Source: Isotricha intestinalis | Lineage: Eukaryota > Ciliophora > Litostomatea > Vestibuliferida > Isotrichidae | Direction: 5' to 3' | Length of the DNA stretch: 33,366 nt | NCBI GenBank assembly: GCA_023807065.1 | Contig: JAJJLU010003754.1 | Location: 1-33,366 of the forward strand | Shown here: positions 25,518-33,366 of the stretch, piece by piece | How positions within the stretch are numbered: the stretch's first letter is position 1 | Layout: every line of letters starts with the position of its first letter | Translations under genes and position numbers: made by a program | Notes under the pieces: generated by a model | Told to the model about the DNA's origin: nothing | Databases searched by the model: none | The model's input: the letters and a program-made list of their open reading frames with translations, nothing else

Positions 25518-28454
25518 ATGAAAGTTAATAATGAAAACGAAGAATCTACTTATACAAAAATATTTCAGGAAAAATTAAAGCATACAGAAGATTTGAAAAA
25601 TAAATCAGATATTTTATCAAATAATAATGAAAAACAAAATATAAATAAAGAACAAATAATTGTTGGTTCAAAAGTTCAAGAAAATAAAAATGAATTAGAA
25701 AATAAAAAAGGAATTAATTTTGAAGATCTTAGTGATTGGGAAACTCAAAATAAAGATATTGAAAAAGAAAATATAATAAAAAAAAATGAAAATGATAAGG
25801 TAGAAAATATAGATGAAGTTTTAGATAAGAATAATAATGAAAATGAAGAAAAAAATGAAAATAAAGATGACTTAATGTCAGATATTCATAGTATTGAATC
25901 TAGTCATAGAGAAGTTTTTATTCAAGATAATGAAAATAATTCTAAAGATAAAATAATTAATGTAAATAATAATAATAATATAATTAACAATAATAATGAT
26001 AATAATAATTTTGATAATATTATCAAAGATAAAGAAAATAATATAAGTAATAATCAGAATAATTATAAAAATGAAAATTTTGTAAATAGCATTCAAAATG
26101 ATTTAAATGATAATAATATTCAAAACAAAAGTCAAAATAATATTGAAATTTATGATAATAATAATATAGTCAAAAATGAAAATGAGTATCAGAATTTAAA
26201 TAATAATATTAGTAATGACATTAATAAAAATAGTTATTCAATTGTTGATAACAGTCAATGTATGATTAATAAACCAATAAATATATTAAATGATGATAAT
26301 ATTAAAGAAAATAACATTAATTATCATAATAATATAAATCATAATGATATTAATAATATTAATTATGAAAATAACAATATCATTAAGAAAAAAAATAATT
26401 TTCATTATTCAAATCCTTATATAAATCGAATTTATAATAATAATTTATATTCTAATTTTAATAGATATCAAAATAACTATGAAAAACAAAATAATAACAA
26501 TGATAATATCTTTGAAAAATTAAATGATGGTATTTTAGATGAAAAAAAAGGAGAAAATGTAAATTCAAATGAATATAATAAAAAAATATCAGAAGAAATA
26601 AATAAAAATGAAGAAAAAGAAAATGAATTTAATTATTTGTCAAATGAAGAGCTACTAGGTAATTCAAATAATAATAATAATTTTCAAACTGCAAAATTTG
26701 GAATTAAAAATGAATCAACTTTAAATGATAAAAATAATAAAAATGGTAATGTTACAAATAATAAAAATAATAGTATAAATAATGAAAAAGTAACTACTAA
26801 TATTAAGGAGAAAGAAAAAATTCATAGTTTTAATAAAAATAGAAATATTTCTAATAAAAACAAAGAGAAAACTCATAGTATAAACAATAAATATAAAGAT
26901 AAAAATATCAATATAAATAATAATAAATCGAATGATAAAGAATATAAAAAATTTCATAAGGAAGTAAAGGATAAAAGTTACAATATTTCTAATAACAAAT
27001 TAAAAGAAAAAAATCATGATGTCAGTGATAATAATATTATTGATAATAATTCAAATATTGAAGAATATAATCATAATAAAGAATCAGAAAAAAAAATAAC
27101 AAATATAAGGAAAAATAAAACAATTATTAAAAAAATAGTAAAACAAAATATTAATAATAATATAGAAACAAATCAACAAATGTTAAATTACAATCAAAAT
27201 GAATATATGAATAATCAAAATTTTAATCCATATATGCAACAAATGAATAATCAAATACCTAATCAAATCAATAACAATATAATTAATCCTTTATTTCCAA
27301 ATAATATAATGTATCCAAATTATAATCTAATATTTCCAAACAATAATTTAATGTATCCAAATTATAATTTAATATATCCTCAAATACAATATCAAAACCC
27401 ATACAATCAAATATTAAATTATCAATATCCAATTCAATTAAATATGCCAAATCCAATTCAATTTAATCAAATTCCTCAATTTAATATGCAAAATATTAAT
27501 TATAATAATGCAATTAATAATAATTTAATATATCAAAATCAACAAATGCCAAATCAAAATATTCAAATCAAAAAAAATAAAGTGAATAAAAATTTTAAAC
27601 ATCAACCAAAATCATTAAAAGAATCAAATAATAATATTTATAATAGTAATATAAATAAAAATAAAGAAAGAGGAGGTTCTGGAGGAAATTTAAGAAGAGT
27701 AAGATTAGAAGATAAAGAAATTACAATTAAAAAAAATAAAGAAAAAAACAAAGAAATCAATGAAATTAATGAAATTATTAAATCAAATAATAATTTAAAA
27801 AATAAAAAAGAAATTATTCAAAATGAACAATTAAATAATTCTTTAATTGAAAACCAAAAAGAAGATGAAATAAATAAAGAAATTATTAATCCCATTGAAG
27901 ATAATAAAAATAATAAATTAGAAAATAAAATTAATAAGGAAGAATATGATGTATATTTGAAAAATGAAAATAACAATAAAAAAGAAAAAGAAAAAGATAT
28001 AGAAAAGAATCCATCAAATGAAATAAATAAAAAAGAAGAATCACATGGTAGTTATAGTAGAATAAATTTTTTAAGACATTTAGCACAAGAAAATGATGAA
28101 AAGCAGAAAAAAAATAAAATAAAGAAACCTAAAATTAATATAGATAATGAAAATCAAGAAAAAAAATTAAATAAAGTTTATACTACCTTAAAGCCTCATT
28201 CAAATACAAGAAAAAAACAAATTAATCAAAATAATCAAATTACTTCAGATCTTAAAAAAACTCAAAATTCTGAAAAACAAAAAATAATCAATAAAAAAAT
28301 AAATAATGAATTAAAAGAAAATGAAAATCAAAATAATGAAAATTCTCAAATTGATTCATCAGAGCAATTACAAAATCTTCTTTTCAATAATGAACTTTTT
28401 AACACAAAAGTGAACCAAATAAAAAACTTCATAAACAATATAAAAAATAAATAA
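25518..28454 (+). CDS. Very Asn-rich (prion-like) hypothetical protein
   Basis: The first ATG of the frame is at 25518, giving 978 residues; the four codons before it (TTG TTA ATA TTA) are open but contain no ATG. The protein is dominated by Asn, Lys, Glu and Ile with homopolymeric Asn runs (AAT codons). Distinct islands: an acidic N-terminus with FEDLSDWET; a Pro/Tyr/Met/Gln-rich section at about 560-690 with the repeat YPNYNLI; a Gly/Arg patch RGGSGGNLRRVRLEDKEI near 720; and a basic section SYSRINFLRHLAQEN and LKPHSNTRKK near 845-905. No enzyme or membrane segment is seen. The RGG-like patch plus the Asn/Gln/Tyr-rich part suggest an RNA-granule or phase-separating protein (inference). Confidence 0.75.
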   Translation: MKVNNENEESTYTKIFQEKLKHTEDLKNKSDILSNNNEKQNINKEQIIVGSKVQENKNELENKKGINFEDLSDWETQNKDIEKENIIKKNENDKVENIDEVLDKNNNENEEKNENKDDLMSDIHSIESSHREVFIQDNENNSKDKIINVNNNNNIINNNNDNNNFDNIIKDKENNISNNQNNYKNENFVNSIQNDLNDNNIQNKSQNNIEIYDNNNIVKNENEYQNLNNNISNDINKNSYSIVDNSQCMINKPINILNDDNIKENNINYHNNINHNDINNINYENNNIIKKKNNFHYSNPYINRIYNNNLYSNFNRYQNNYEKQNNNNDNIFEKLNDGILDEKKGENVNSNEYNKKISEEINKNEEKENEFNYLSNEELLGNSNNNNNFQTAKFGIKNESTLNDKNNKNGNVTNNKNNSINNEKVTTNIKEKEKIHSFNKNRNISNKNKEKTHSINNKYKDKNININNNKSNDKEYKKFHKEVKDKSYNISNNKLKEKNHDVSDNNIIDNNSNIEEYNHNKESEKKITNIRKNKTIIKKIVKQNINNNIETNQQMLNYNQNEYMNNQNFNPYMQQMNNQIPNQINNNIINPLFPNNIMYPNYNLIFPNNNLMYPNYNLIYPQIQYQNPYNQILNYQYPIQLNMPNPIQFNQIPQFNMQNINYNNAINNNLIYQNQQMPNQNIQIKKNKVNKNFKHQPKSLKESNNNIYNSNINKNKERGGSGGNLRRVRLEDKEITIKKNKEKNKEINEINEIIKSNNNLKNKKEIIQNEQLNNSLIENQKEDEINKEIINPIEDNKNNKLENKINKEEYDVYLKNENNNKKEKEKDIEKNPSNEINKKEESHGSYSRINFLRHLAQENDEKQKKNKIKKPKINIDNENQEKKLNKVYTTLKPHSNTRKKQINQNNQITSDLKKTQNSEKQKIINKKINNELKENENQNNENSQIDSSEQLQNLLFNNELFNTKVNQIKNFINNIKNK
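27294..27374 (+). repeat. ~40-bp tandem duplication coding for FPNN-MYPNYNLI
   Basis: Two adjacent copies (27294-27332 and 27333-27374) are nearly identical except for one extra codon in the second. Each codes for FPNN, one or two residues, MYPNYNLI. They lie in the Pro/Tyr-rich part of the Asn-rich protein. Confidence 0.75.
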
Positions 28455-28722
28455 AATAATATATATAAAATAATAATTAATACTTCCATATATAATATAT
28501 AAATAAAAAATTAAATCAAATTAAGAAAATCATTCTAACTAAGATAATTCAAATTTAAAGTATTTAAATAGAGATTAATATACTAAACCTTTCTATATTT
28601 TTTTTATATAAAAAATGTTTTATTGGAAATATGATTTTATAATTTATTTTTAATTTATTGTTTTATTTAATAATTTATATAAGATAACTATATAAATAAT
28701 ATTTCTTATTTTGATTAATTAA
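28455..28722. other. Convergent 3' spacer (268 bp)
   Basis: AT-rich DNA between the ends of the Asn-rich gene and the SNARE gene. No coding-like segment or hairpin of note. Confidence 0.35.
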
Positions 28723-29412
28723 TTAAATTCTCTTCCCACGTATTTTAGGTCTAACATAATAATAAGTATAATAAATAATACCAATAGTTAATAACCCTAA
28801 AAAAAAGCATAAAAAAGTGTCTCCTCTACCTCTTCTAATTAACCATCCAGTTTGATTATGTGACGTGGTTAATTTTGAAAAAATATTTGAAATTTTTTCA
28901 TTAATCCCTTGGATTGAAAAAATTTGAGTCTCTAATTCATTATTAATATTATATGCATTATTTTCTAAATCTTTTGATATTTTAATAACATGCTTTAATG
29001 TTTCTTTTTCTTGTTGAAGTAAATTTATGTTTTTTCCAAATTCTATATTTTTCTTAAAATCACTTTTATAATTTCCATTTTTTTCATAATATTTTTTCTT
29101 TATTGTATATATACAATCTTCTAATCTTTTATTTAAATTTTTTTGAGATATTAATAAATTTTCTTGTTTTCTTTTCCATATTTCTTTCTCATTTAATGAT
29201 ATTTCTGAAGTGTTTATTGAGATTAAAAGATTTGTTATTGATGTTGAAAAATTATCTAATTTTTCTAAAATTTTTTCTTTTATTCTATCTATTGTGTTAA
29301 CTGGGTATTTATTGTTTATTATTTTTGATATTTCACTTTCTACATCTTTTGCTTGGTTTAAACATTTACTATATATTTCACTTAGTATTTTTGTTCCTTT
29401 ATTTCCATTCAT
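28723..29412 (-). CDS. Qb-SNARE of the membrin/Bos1 (GOSR2) type
   Basis: In these 229 residues an N-terminal helical (Habc-like) region of ~115 residues is followed by a SNARE motif at about 130-195 (heptads through KISKDLENNAYNINNELETQ to INEKISNIFSKL). Next come LIRRGRGD, a tail membrane anchor (about 203-222, FLCFFLGLLTIGIIYYTYYY) and a short basic end. The zero layer is Gln, as in Q-SNAREs. The order 'I-x-R-R-x-x-x-D-x-x-x then anchor' is that of membrin/Bos1, which mediates fusion of ER-derived vesicles with the cis-Golgi together with Sed5, Bet1 and Sec22. GOS28 is the main alternative. It is tail-anchored and single-exon, and shares a 146-bp divergent promoter with the NEK gene. Confidence 0.75.
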   Translation of the reverse strand: MNGNKGTKILSEIYSKCLNQAKDVESEISKIINNKYPVNTIDRIKEKILEKLDNFSTSITNLLISINTSEISLNEKEIWKRKQENLLISQKNLNKRLEDCIYTIKKKYYEKNGNYKSDFKKNIEFGKNINLLQQEKETLKHVIKISKDLENNAYNINNELETQIFSIQGINEKISNIFSKLTTSHNQTGWLIRRGRGDTFLCFFLGLLTIGIIYYTYYYVRPKIRGKRI

Positions 29413-29558
29413 TTAAAAATAAATATAATGAATTATTTTATTCAAAAACAATATTTCAAATTAATTAATAATTAAAATAAATTAAAAAACCAAAAAGAGA
29501 AATTTAAAAATCCTTTTGAATTTAATTTTTATTATTTAAAATTCTTTTTAAATTAAAA
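29413..29558. promoter_or_regulatory. Divergent promoter between SNARE and NEK genes
   Basis: This is a 146-bp A/T-only spacer between two starts, with A-rich sequence immediately before each ATG. No specific motif is seen. Confidence 0.4.
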
Positions 29559-31620
29559 ATGAATAATTACGAAATTCTCTCTCATATAGGGAAAGGAAAC
29601 TTTGGAACTATAACAAAAATACTACGTAAGCAAGACAAAAAAGTATTAGTCTGGAAAGAATTAGATTATGGAAAAATGTCAGAAAAAGAGAAACAACAAT
29701 TAGTAAGTGAAGTAAACATTCTTCGAGAATTAAAGAATCAAAACATTGTAAGATACTATGATAGAATAATTGATAAAAAAAATTTAAAAATATATATTAT
29801 AATGGAATATTGTGAAGGAGGAGACTTAGGTCAATTAATTAAAAGATGTAAAAAAACAAAAGAAACAATAGCAGAAGACGTTATTTGGAAAATATTTACT
29901 CAAGTTGTTTTAGCAGTTCATTATATACATAATTTTAAATCAGGTAAAATATTACATAGAGATATAAAACCATCTAATATATTTTTAGATAAAGAAAACA
30001 ATGTTAAATTAGGTGATTTCGGTTTAAGTAGAGAATTATCAGAAGAATCTAAATTTGCTTATTCTCATGTTGGAACACCATATTATATGTCACCAGAACA
30101 AATTGATGAATGCAAATATAATGAAAAAAGTGATATTTGGTCTCTTGGTTGTTTCCTTTATGAATTAGTAACTTTTCATCCTCCTTTTGAAGCAAAAAAT
30201 CAAATTCAATTAGCTAATAAAATTAAAAGTGGAAAAGTTGAAAGAATTAATAAAATTTATAGTGAAGAATTATGGAGAGTTATTACTTGGATGCTTAATG
30301 TTAAATTTGAATTTAGACCTAGCTCTGATGAATTGTTAAATATACCTGAAATTTCTGTTAGGTTAAGAGAAAGAAGAATTAAGGAAACTTTAGCTAAAAT
30401 TAAAAATATTGAAGATAATTTGAAAAGTAAAGAAGCTTTGTTAAATGAAAGAGAAATCAAAATTGCAGAAAAGGAAAAAATACTTTTAGAAAAAGAAATT
30501 GAGTTGAAAAATAAAGAAAATGAATTAAATGAAAAGGAAAAAAATTTAAATGAAGGGAATAAAAAAATTAAAAGTGGAAGTTTTAGTACTAATTATTCTA
30601 ATAATATGTGTACTAGTGGAATAAGTGAAAATAATACTAATGGAAATCAAAGTAATAATAATAATAATAATATAAATGTAAATAATCATTTTAATAATGA
30701 ACATAATATTACAATTTCTTATGGAAATTCTAATATTAATACCAGTTCAAATATCATTCCTTCTTCTAATAATAATTCTAAGAATAATTCAAATGGAAAA
30801 AATTTTGATTATACCTATTATACTAATACTTATAAAGATAATAATAATTATGATGATTATAATTCAATTGAAACTAATACAAATATACAAAAATCAATTA
30901 ATTTTCCATCTACTAAAATATCAACAGATAATTACTCTGATTATTATTCAAATAATAGTGTATCAAATGTTTATAAAAATATATCAAATAATAAAAGTGG
31001 AACAAATAGTTATACTAATCTTCCAAATAATTATAATTCTTTAAATACAAATAATAATTTAAATTACGTAAATTATTCTTCAAATTTATCATCTCATTCT
31101 TTTTTTACAAATAAAACAAATAAACAATCTATAGAAAACGAATATTCAGGAATAAATAATTATAATCCAAATTATTTAAAAAATAGAAATTCCTTTTGAA
31201 TATATAAATTATGAATCATCAAAAAATAATATATCAAATAGAAAAAAAGATTTTTCAATTATACCAAATAATAATAGTTTACAAAATTCATTTAAATTCG
31301 ACCCTTCTTTATATAATGAATCAAATGAAAATTTATCCTCACCTTTAATGACAAATAATAAAAACAGACAAATGAATGAAAAAAAAAATTTTAAAAGATC
31401 AAATACTCCAAAAATTACTTCAATTTCAAATAGATATTATAATATTACTCCAAGTAAAACTTTTTCAAATAATTCCAATACAATTAATAATTCTAGTGCT
31501 GTTACTTATTATTATTCTAAATATGTTAGAAGAAATAATTCTGGAGTTTCAATAAATAAAATGATTGATAGAAATAGAAATTATTCAGCTGGAAAAAAAA
31601 ACTATAAAAAGATTAATTAA
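29559..31620 (+). CDS. NEK (NIMA-related) Ser/Thr kinase, frame broken near the 3' end
   Basis: The kinase domain at about 4-262 closely matches NEK2: GKGNFGTI (11-18), Lys33, EYCEGGDLGQLI (83-94), HRDIKPSNIFL (133-143), DFGLSR (153-158), VGTPYYMSPE (171-180). A coiled coil follows at about 268-345 (LNEREIKIAEKEKILLEKEI), the usual NEK2-type dimerisation zipper, then Asn/Ser/Tyr low complexity. NEK2-type kinases act at centrosomes, basal bodies and in cilium length control. The first frame stops at TGA 31197-31199 after 546 residues (...NRNSF). From 31198 the +1 frame continues with the same composition (EYINYESSKNN, KRSNTPKITS, GVSINKMIDRNRN) to TAA at 31618-31620, adding 140 codons. The span given covers both frames. 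Confidence 0.88.
31180..31199 (+). other. Frameshift point in the NEK gene (TCC TTT TGA A)
   Basis: The two frames overlap only from 31180 (first codon after a +1-frame TAA at 31177-31179) to the zero-frame TGA at 31197-31199, so the shift must lie within these ~17 nt. TTT followed by TGA would allow a +1 slip (tRNA-Phe re-pairs on TTT one base on, and GAA is read next). An extra A in the A-run at 31178-31183 is the simple alternative. Confidence 0.55.
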
Positions 31621-31843
31621 TTACAAAAAAAAATAATTTAAATGTTTTTTTATATTAAATTTTTTATTATAAATTAAAGATATGTTAAAAGAAAATTTTG
31701 TTATATTATTCAATTTAATATTAAAAAATCTATTATGTTAATCATATAATTTTTATTTACATTCTAATTTACAGAATAAAATATGGATAATAAAAATAAA
31801 AATTAAATATATTATTTTCAAATTAGTCATTTAAATTTGAAAT
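31621..31843. other. Convergent 3' spacer (223 bp)
   Basis: AT-rich DNA between the ends of the NEK and cyclin genes. No feature is recognised. Confidence 0.35.
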
Positions 31844-32455
31844 CTAAGAAGTGATTTTTCCATTTAATGCAGTTTTATATTTATTAAAAGTATTGATACA
31901 AATATTCGTATTAAAATCAAAAATTAATAATAAATTATATTCAATCAAATTTAAATCTTGTAAAGGAATTCCTGAAATAATTGAATAATAACTATTTTTA
32001 AAGATACAATCTTCATTTAATTTAATGGAGAGTAATATACAAGCAAATAAAATTCTATATATAGAATAAATATTTATAGGAATATTTTTTATACATAACC
32101 TATCAATATAAATTAAAGACATAATTAAAATATTTTCATCAATTTTTGTATAATAAATTATTCTGTTTAAATAATCTTTAATTGAAATTTCTGGAATTTG
32201 ATTTGTGAAAAATGGCTCAATTAAACAATTTTCTTTAAATTTTTGTAATCTTTTATTTGTGTTTTTTACAATTAAAGTTTCAAAGATTTTTGATATTGAT
32301 TCTGATATTTTATATATTGGTTCATTGAATAATATTTCTTCAATTTCATCTACACTTATTTCTAAACTTGAATTTGATTCTTCGCTTTCAAATGATAAAT
32401 TATTTATATCTTTTTCATATTCTATTTCGCTATTTTTGTAAATTAAAGTTGACAT
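31844..32455 (-). CDS. Pho80/P-type cyclin
   Basis: This 203-residue protein has an N-terminal acidic segment (about 15-40) and a single cyclin box at about 70-190. Family words: IKDYLNRIIYYTKIDENILI (Pho80/CycP pattern: I-x-x-Y-x-x-R-I...K-Y...), MSLIYIDRL (A-L-I-Y-I-D-R), NIYSIYRILFACILLSIKLNED (N-x-H-R-L-L-I-x-x-x-x-x-A-x-K-x-x-D-D) and LIEYNLLLIFDFN (E-x-x-F-L-x-x-L-x-x-x). Such cyclins bind Pho85/CDK5-like kinases and link nutrient or cell-cycle signals to CDK activity; in alveolates they are common. The stop is TAG. No second cyclin fold, as usual for this class. Confidence 0.85.
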   Translation of the reverse strand: MSTLIYKNSEIEYEKDINNLSFESEESNSSLEISVDEIEEILFNEPIYKISESISKIFETLIVKNTNKRLQKFKENCLIEPFFTNQIPEISIKDYLNRIIYYTKIDENILIMSLIYIDRLCIKNIPINIYSIYRILFACILLSIKLNEDCIFKNSYYSIISGIPLQDLNLIEYNLLLIFDFNTNICINTFNKYKTALNGKITS

Positions 32456-32732
32456 TTTTAATTGAAAAATTTTAATTTATAATATCATTAAAAGATCTTT
32501 CACTTTAATTTTATATTTATTATTTTACAAATATTATTAATATTCTTTAAATTTTGAATATCAAAATTGTTTATCTGTTAAAAATATATAATTTTATTCA
32601 TTTATTTAATTTATGTTATTCAAATTTACAAATAATAAGCTAATTTATTTAAATTAAAAAAATTTAAAATAATTTTAAATTTTCATTAATATATTCAAAT
32701 ATGTTGAAATTCATAATTATATTAATCAATAT
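32456..32732. other. Non-coding AT-rich gap (277 bp)
   Basis: This lies between two leftward genes, so it should contain the cyclin promoter. Only A/T runs are visible. Confidence 0.35.
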
Positions 32733-33366
32733 TTAATCTTTTTTTTTTACCGTAATAACTGTAGGAGATATTGTATTAAATTCAGCAGCACTTGGTACAA
32801 CTATATCATTGGATTCTTTTTGATTTAATTTAAATTCTGATTCATTATTAGTTCTTTCCGATGAACTATTTTGATTTTGTGTTATTGATTGTTGTTGTTT
32901 ATCTTCTACATATTTACTTTTTAATCCCTTAAAAAATTTTAATAGACAGAACAAATAATAAAAAGCTAAAATATCTAAAAATAAAATAATCAGACATAAA
33001 ATCAAATAAATTCCATGAATTATCTTATTATATGGAATAAATAAAATTTTCTCAATTTTAAATTTATATTTTTCTAAAAGGAAAATTTCATAAGTAAATA
33101 ATATAAAATTAAAAATAAAATGAAATATCTTTAAGAAAGTAAAAATATAAAATATCATCATAGTATCTTCAAAATTTATATTATTCAAAAAAAATATTTC
33201 AATGACAATAAAAATAATACAAATAACATTAAAAATAATAGATAAAAGTAATCCAGTTTCAAATTTGTTTTTCATTTTATTTCTAAAATCAACTAAATTA
33301 ATATCATTATAACCAAATTGAACATCTTTAATAACATTTCCATTATAACTAATCCCATTATTATTA
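32733..33366 (-). CDS. Four-pass membrane protein, 5' end beyond the window
   Basis: The frame is open all the way to the right edge. Upstream of the first internal ATG (33275) another 30 codons read as normal protein (GISYNGNVIKDVQFGYND, NLVDFRNK), so the real start is probably outside. About four membrane helices follow: LLLSIIFNVICIIFIVIEIF, MMIFYIFTFLKIFHFIFNFI, IIHGIYLILCLIILFLDILA and the adjoining YYLFCLLKFF. A Ser/Gln/Asn-rich cytosolic tail ends near SAAEFNTISPTVITVKKKD. The family is not recognised. The tail with a basic end could be a sorting or phosphorylation region, but this is a guess. Confidence 0.7.
   Translation of the reverse strand, partial: NNNGISYNGNVIKDVQFGYNDINLVDFRNKMKNKFETGLLLSIIFNVICIIFIVIEIFFLNNINFEDTMMIFYIFTFLKIFHFIFNFILFTYEIFLLEKYKFKIEKILFIPYNKIIHGIYLILCLIILFLDILAFYYLFCLLKFFKGLKSKYVEDKQQQSITQNQNSSSERTNNESEFKLNQKESNDIVVPSAAEFNTISPTVITVKKKD

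Noticed and set aside
1..33366. tRNA or rRNA genes and telomere repeats
   Set aside because: No tRNA B-box-like sequence with a cloverleaf, no rRNA-like GC-rich segment and no C4A2/C4A4-type repeats were seen by eye; a covariance-model scan was not possible.
2370..33366. A general non-standard code (TAA/TAG as Gln) for the eukaryotic part
   Set aside because: All long intact genes lack in-frame stops and end at TAA, TAG or TGA where their families end, so the standard code is used; only remnants contain in-frame stops.

Overview
The window is a mosaic. Positions 1 to about 2,200 are compact bacterial DNA: short or overlapping intergenic gaps, a Shine-Dalgarno site, ordinary bacterial codon use and clearly higher GC. 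From somewhere between about 2,195 and 2,370 to the end, the DNA is extremely AT-rich and eukaryotic. That part has A-rich stretches before start codons, proteins full of Asn, Lys and Ile, long Asn/Glu/Lys low-complexity runs, single-exon genes and no operons. Its gene set is calcium-dependent protein kinase (CDPK) with EF-hands, NEK kinase, CEP19, an ASH-like protein, a Pho80-type cyclin, Tudor-SN, ATG8 and RPB9. CDPKs exclude animals and fungi, and CEP19 plus NEK point to a ciliated cell. The best guess (inference) is an alveolate, most likely a ciliate that uses the standard code. Intact genes end in TAA (most), TAG (CDPK, cyclin) and TGA (ASH-like gene) and have no in-frame stops. A gut or rumen litostome ciliate fits the AT content, the code and the gut-type bacterial piece, but this cannot be proven here.

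Bacterial part. It holds a YbjQ-type protein cut by the left edge, a Cof-type HAD phosphatase and a NUDIX hydrolase whose frames overlap by 4 nt, then a divergent promoter and a gene start on the + strand. That + strand gene runs head-on into the first ~56 codons of uvrB on the - strand at about 2,025, so neither gene is complete. This looks like an inversion chimera, as produced by whole-genome amplification. A second join leads into the eukaryotic DNA.

Eukaryotic part, left to right: a decayed gene (-, about 2,370-3,225); an ATG8-like protein without the C-terminal glycine; Tudor-SN (-); a coiled-coil protein (-); a CDPK-like kinase with degenerate EF-hands (-); a Glu/Lys-rich protein (+); a multi-pass MLO-like membrane protein (+); a second decayed gene (+, about 14,773-15,295); CEP19 (+); a canonical CDPK (+); an SLC35F6-like transporter (-); a DEDDy 3'-5' exonuclease with an Asn/Tyr-rich head (-); a charged protein (-); RPB9 (+); a third decayed stretch (-) in frame with the ASH-like gene upstream of it; the ASH-like coiled-coil protein (-); a very Asn-rich protein (+); a membrin-type Qb-SNARE (-); a NEK kinase whose frame breaks near its end and continues for 140 codons in the +1 frame; a Pho80-type cyclin (-); and a four-pass membrane protein running off the right edge (-).

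The eukaryotic genes are unrelated housekeeping, ciliary and signalling genes, not a cluster. The points most worth a second look are the glycine-less ATG8, the NEK frameshift at TTT-TGA, the MLO-like protein with a new C-terminal region, and the three gene remnants whose in-frame stops are mostly TAA.
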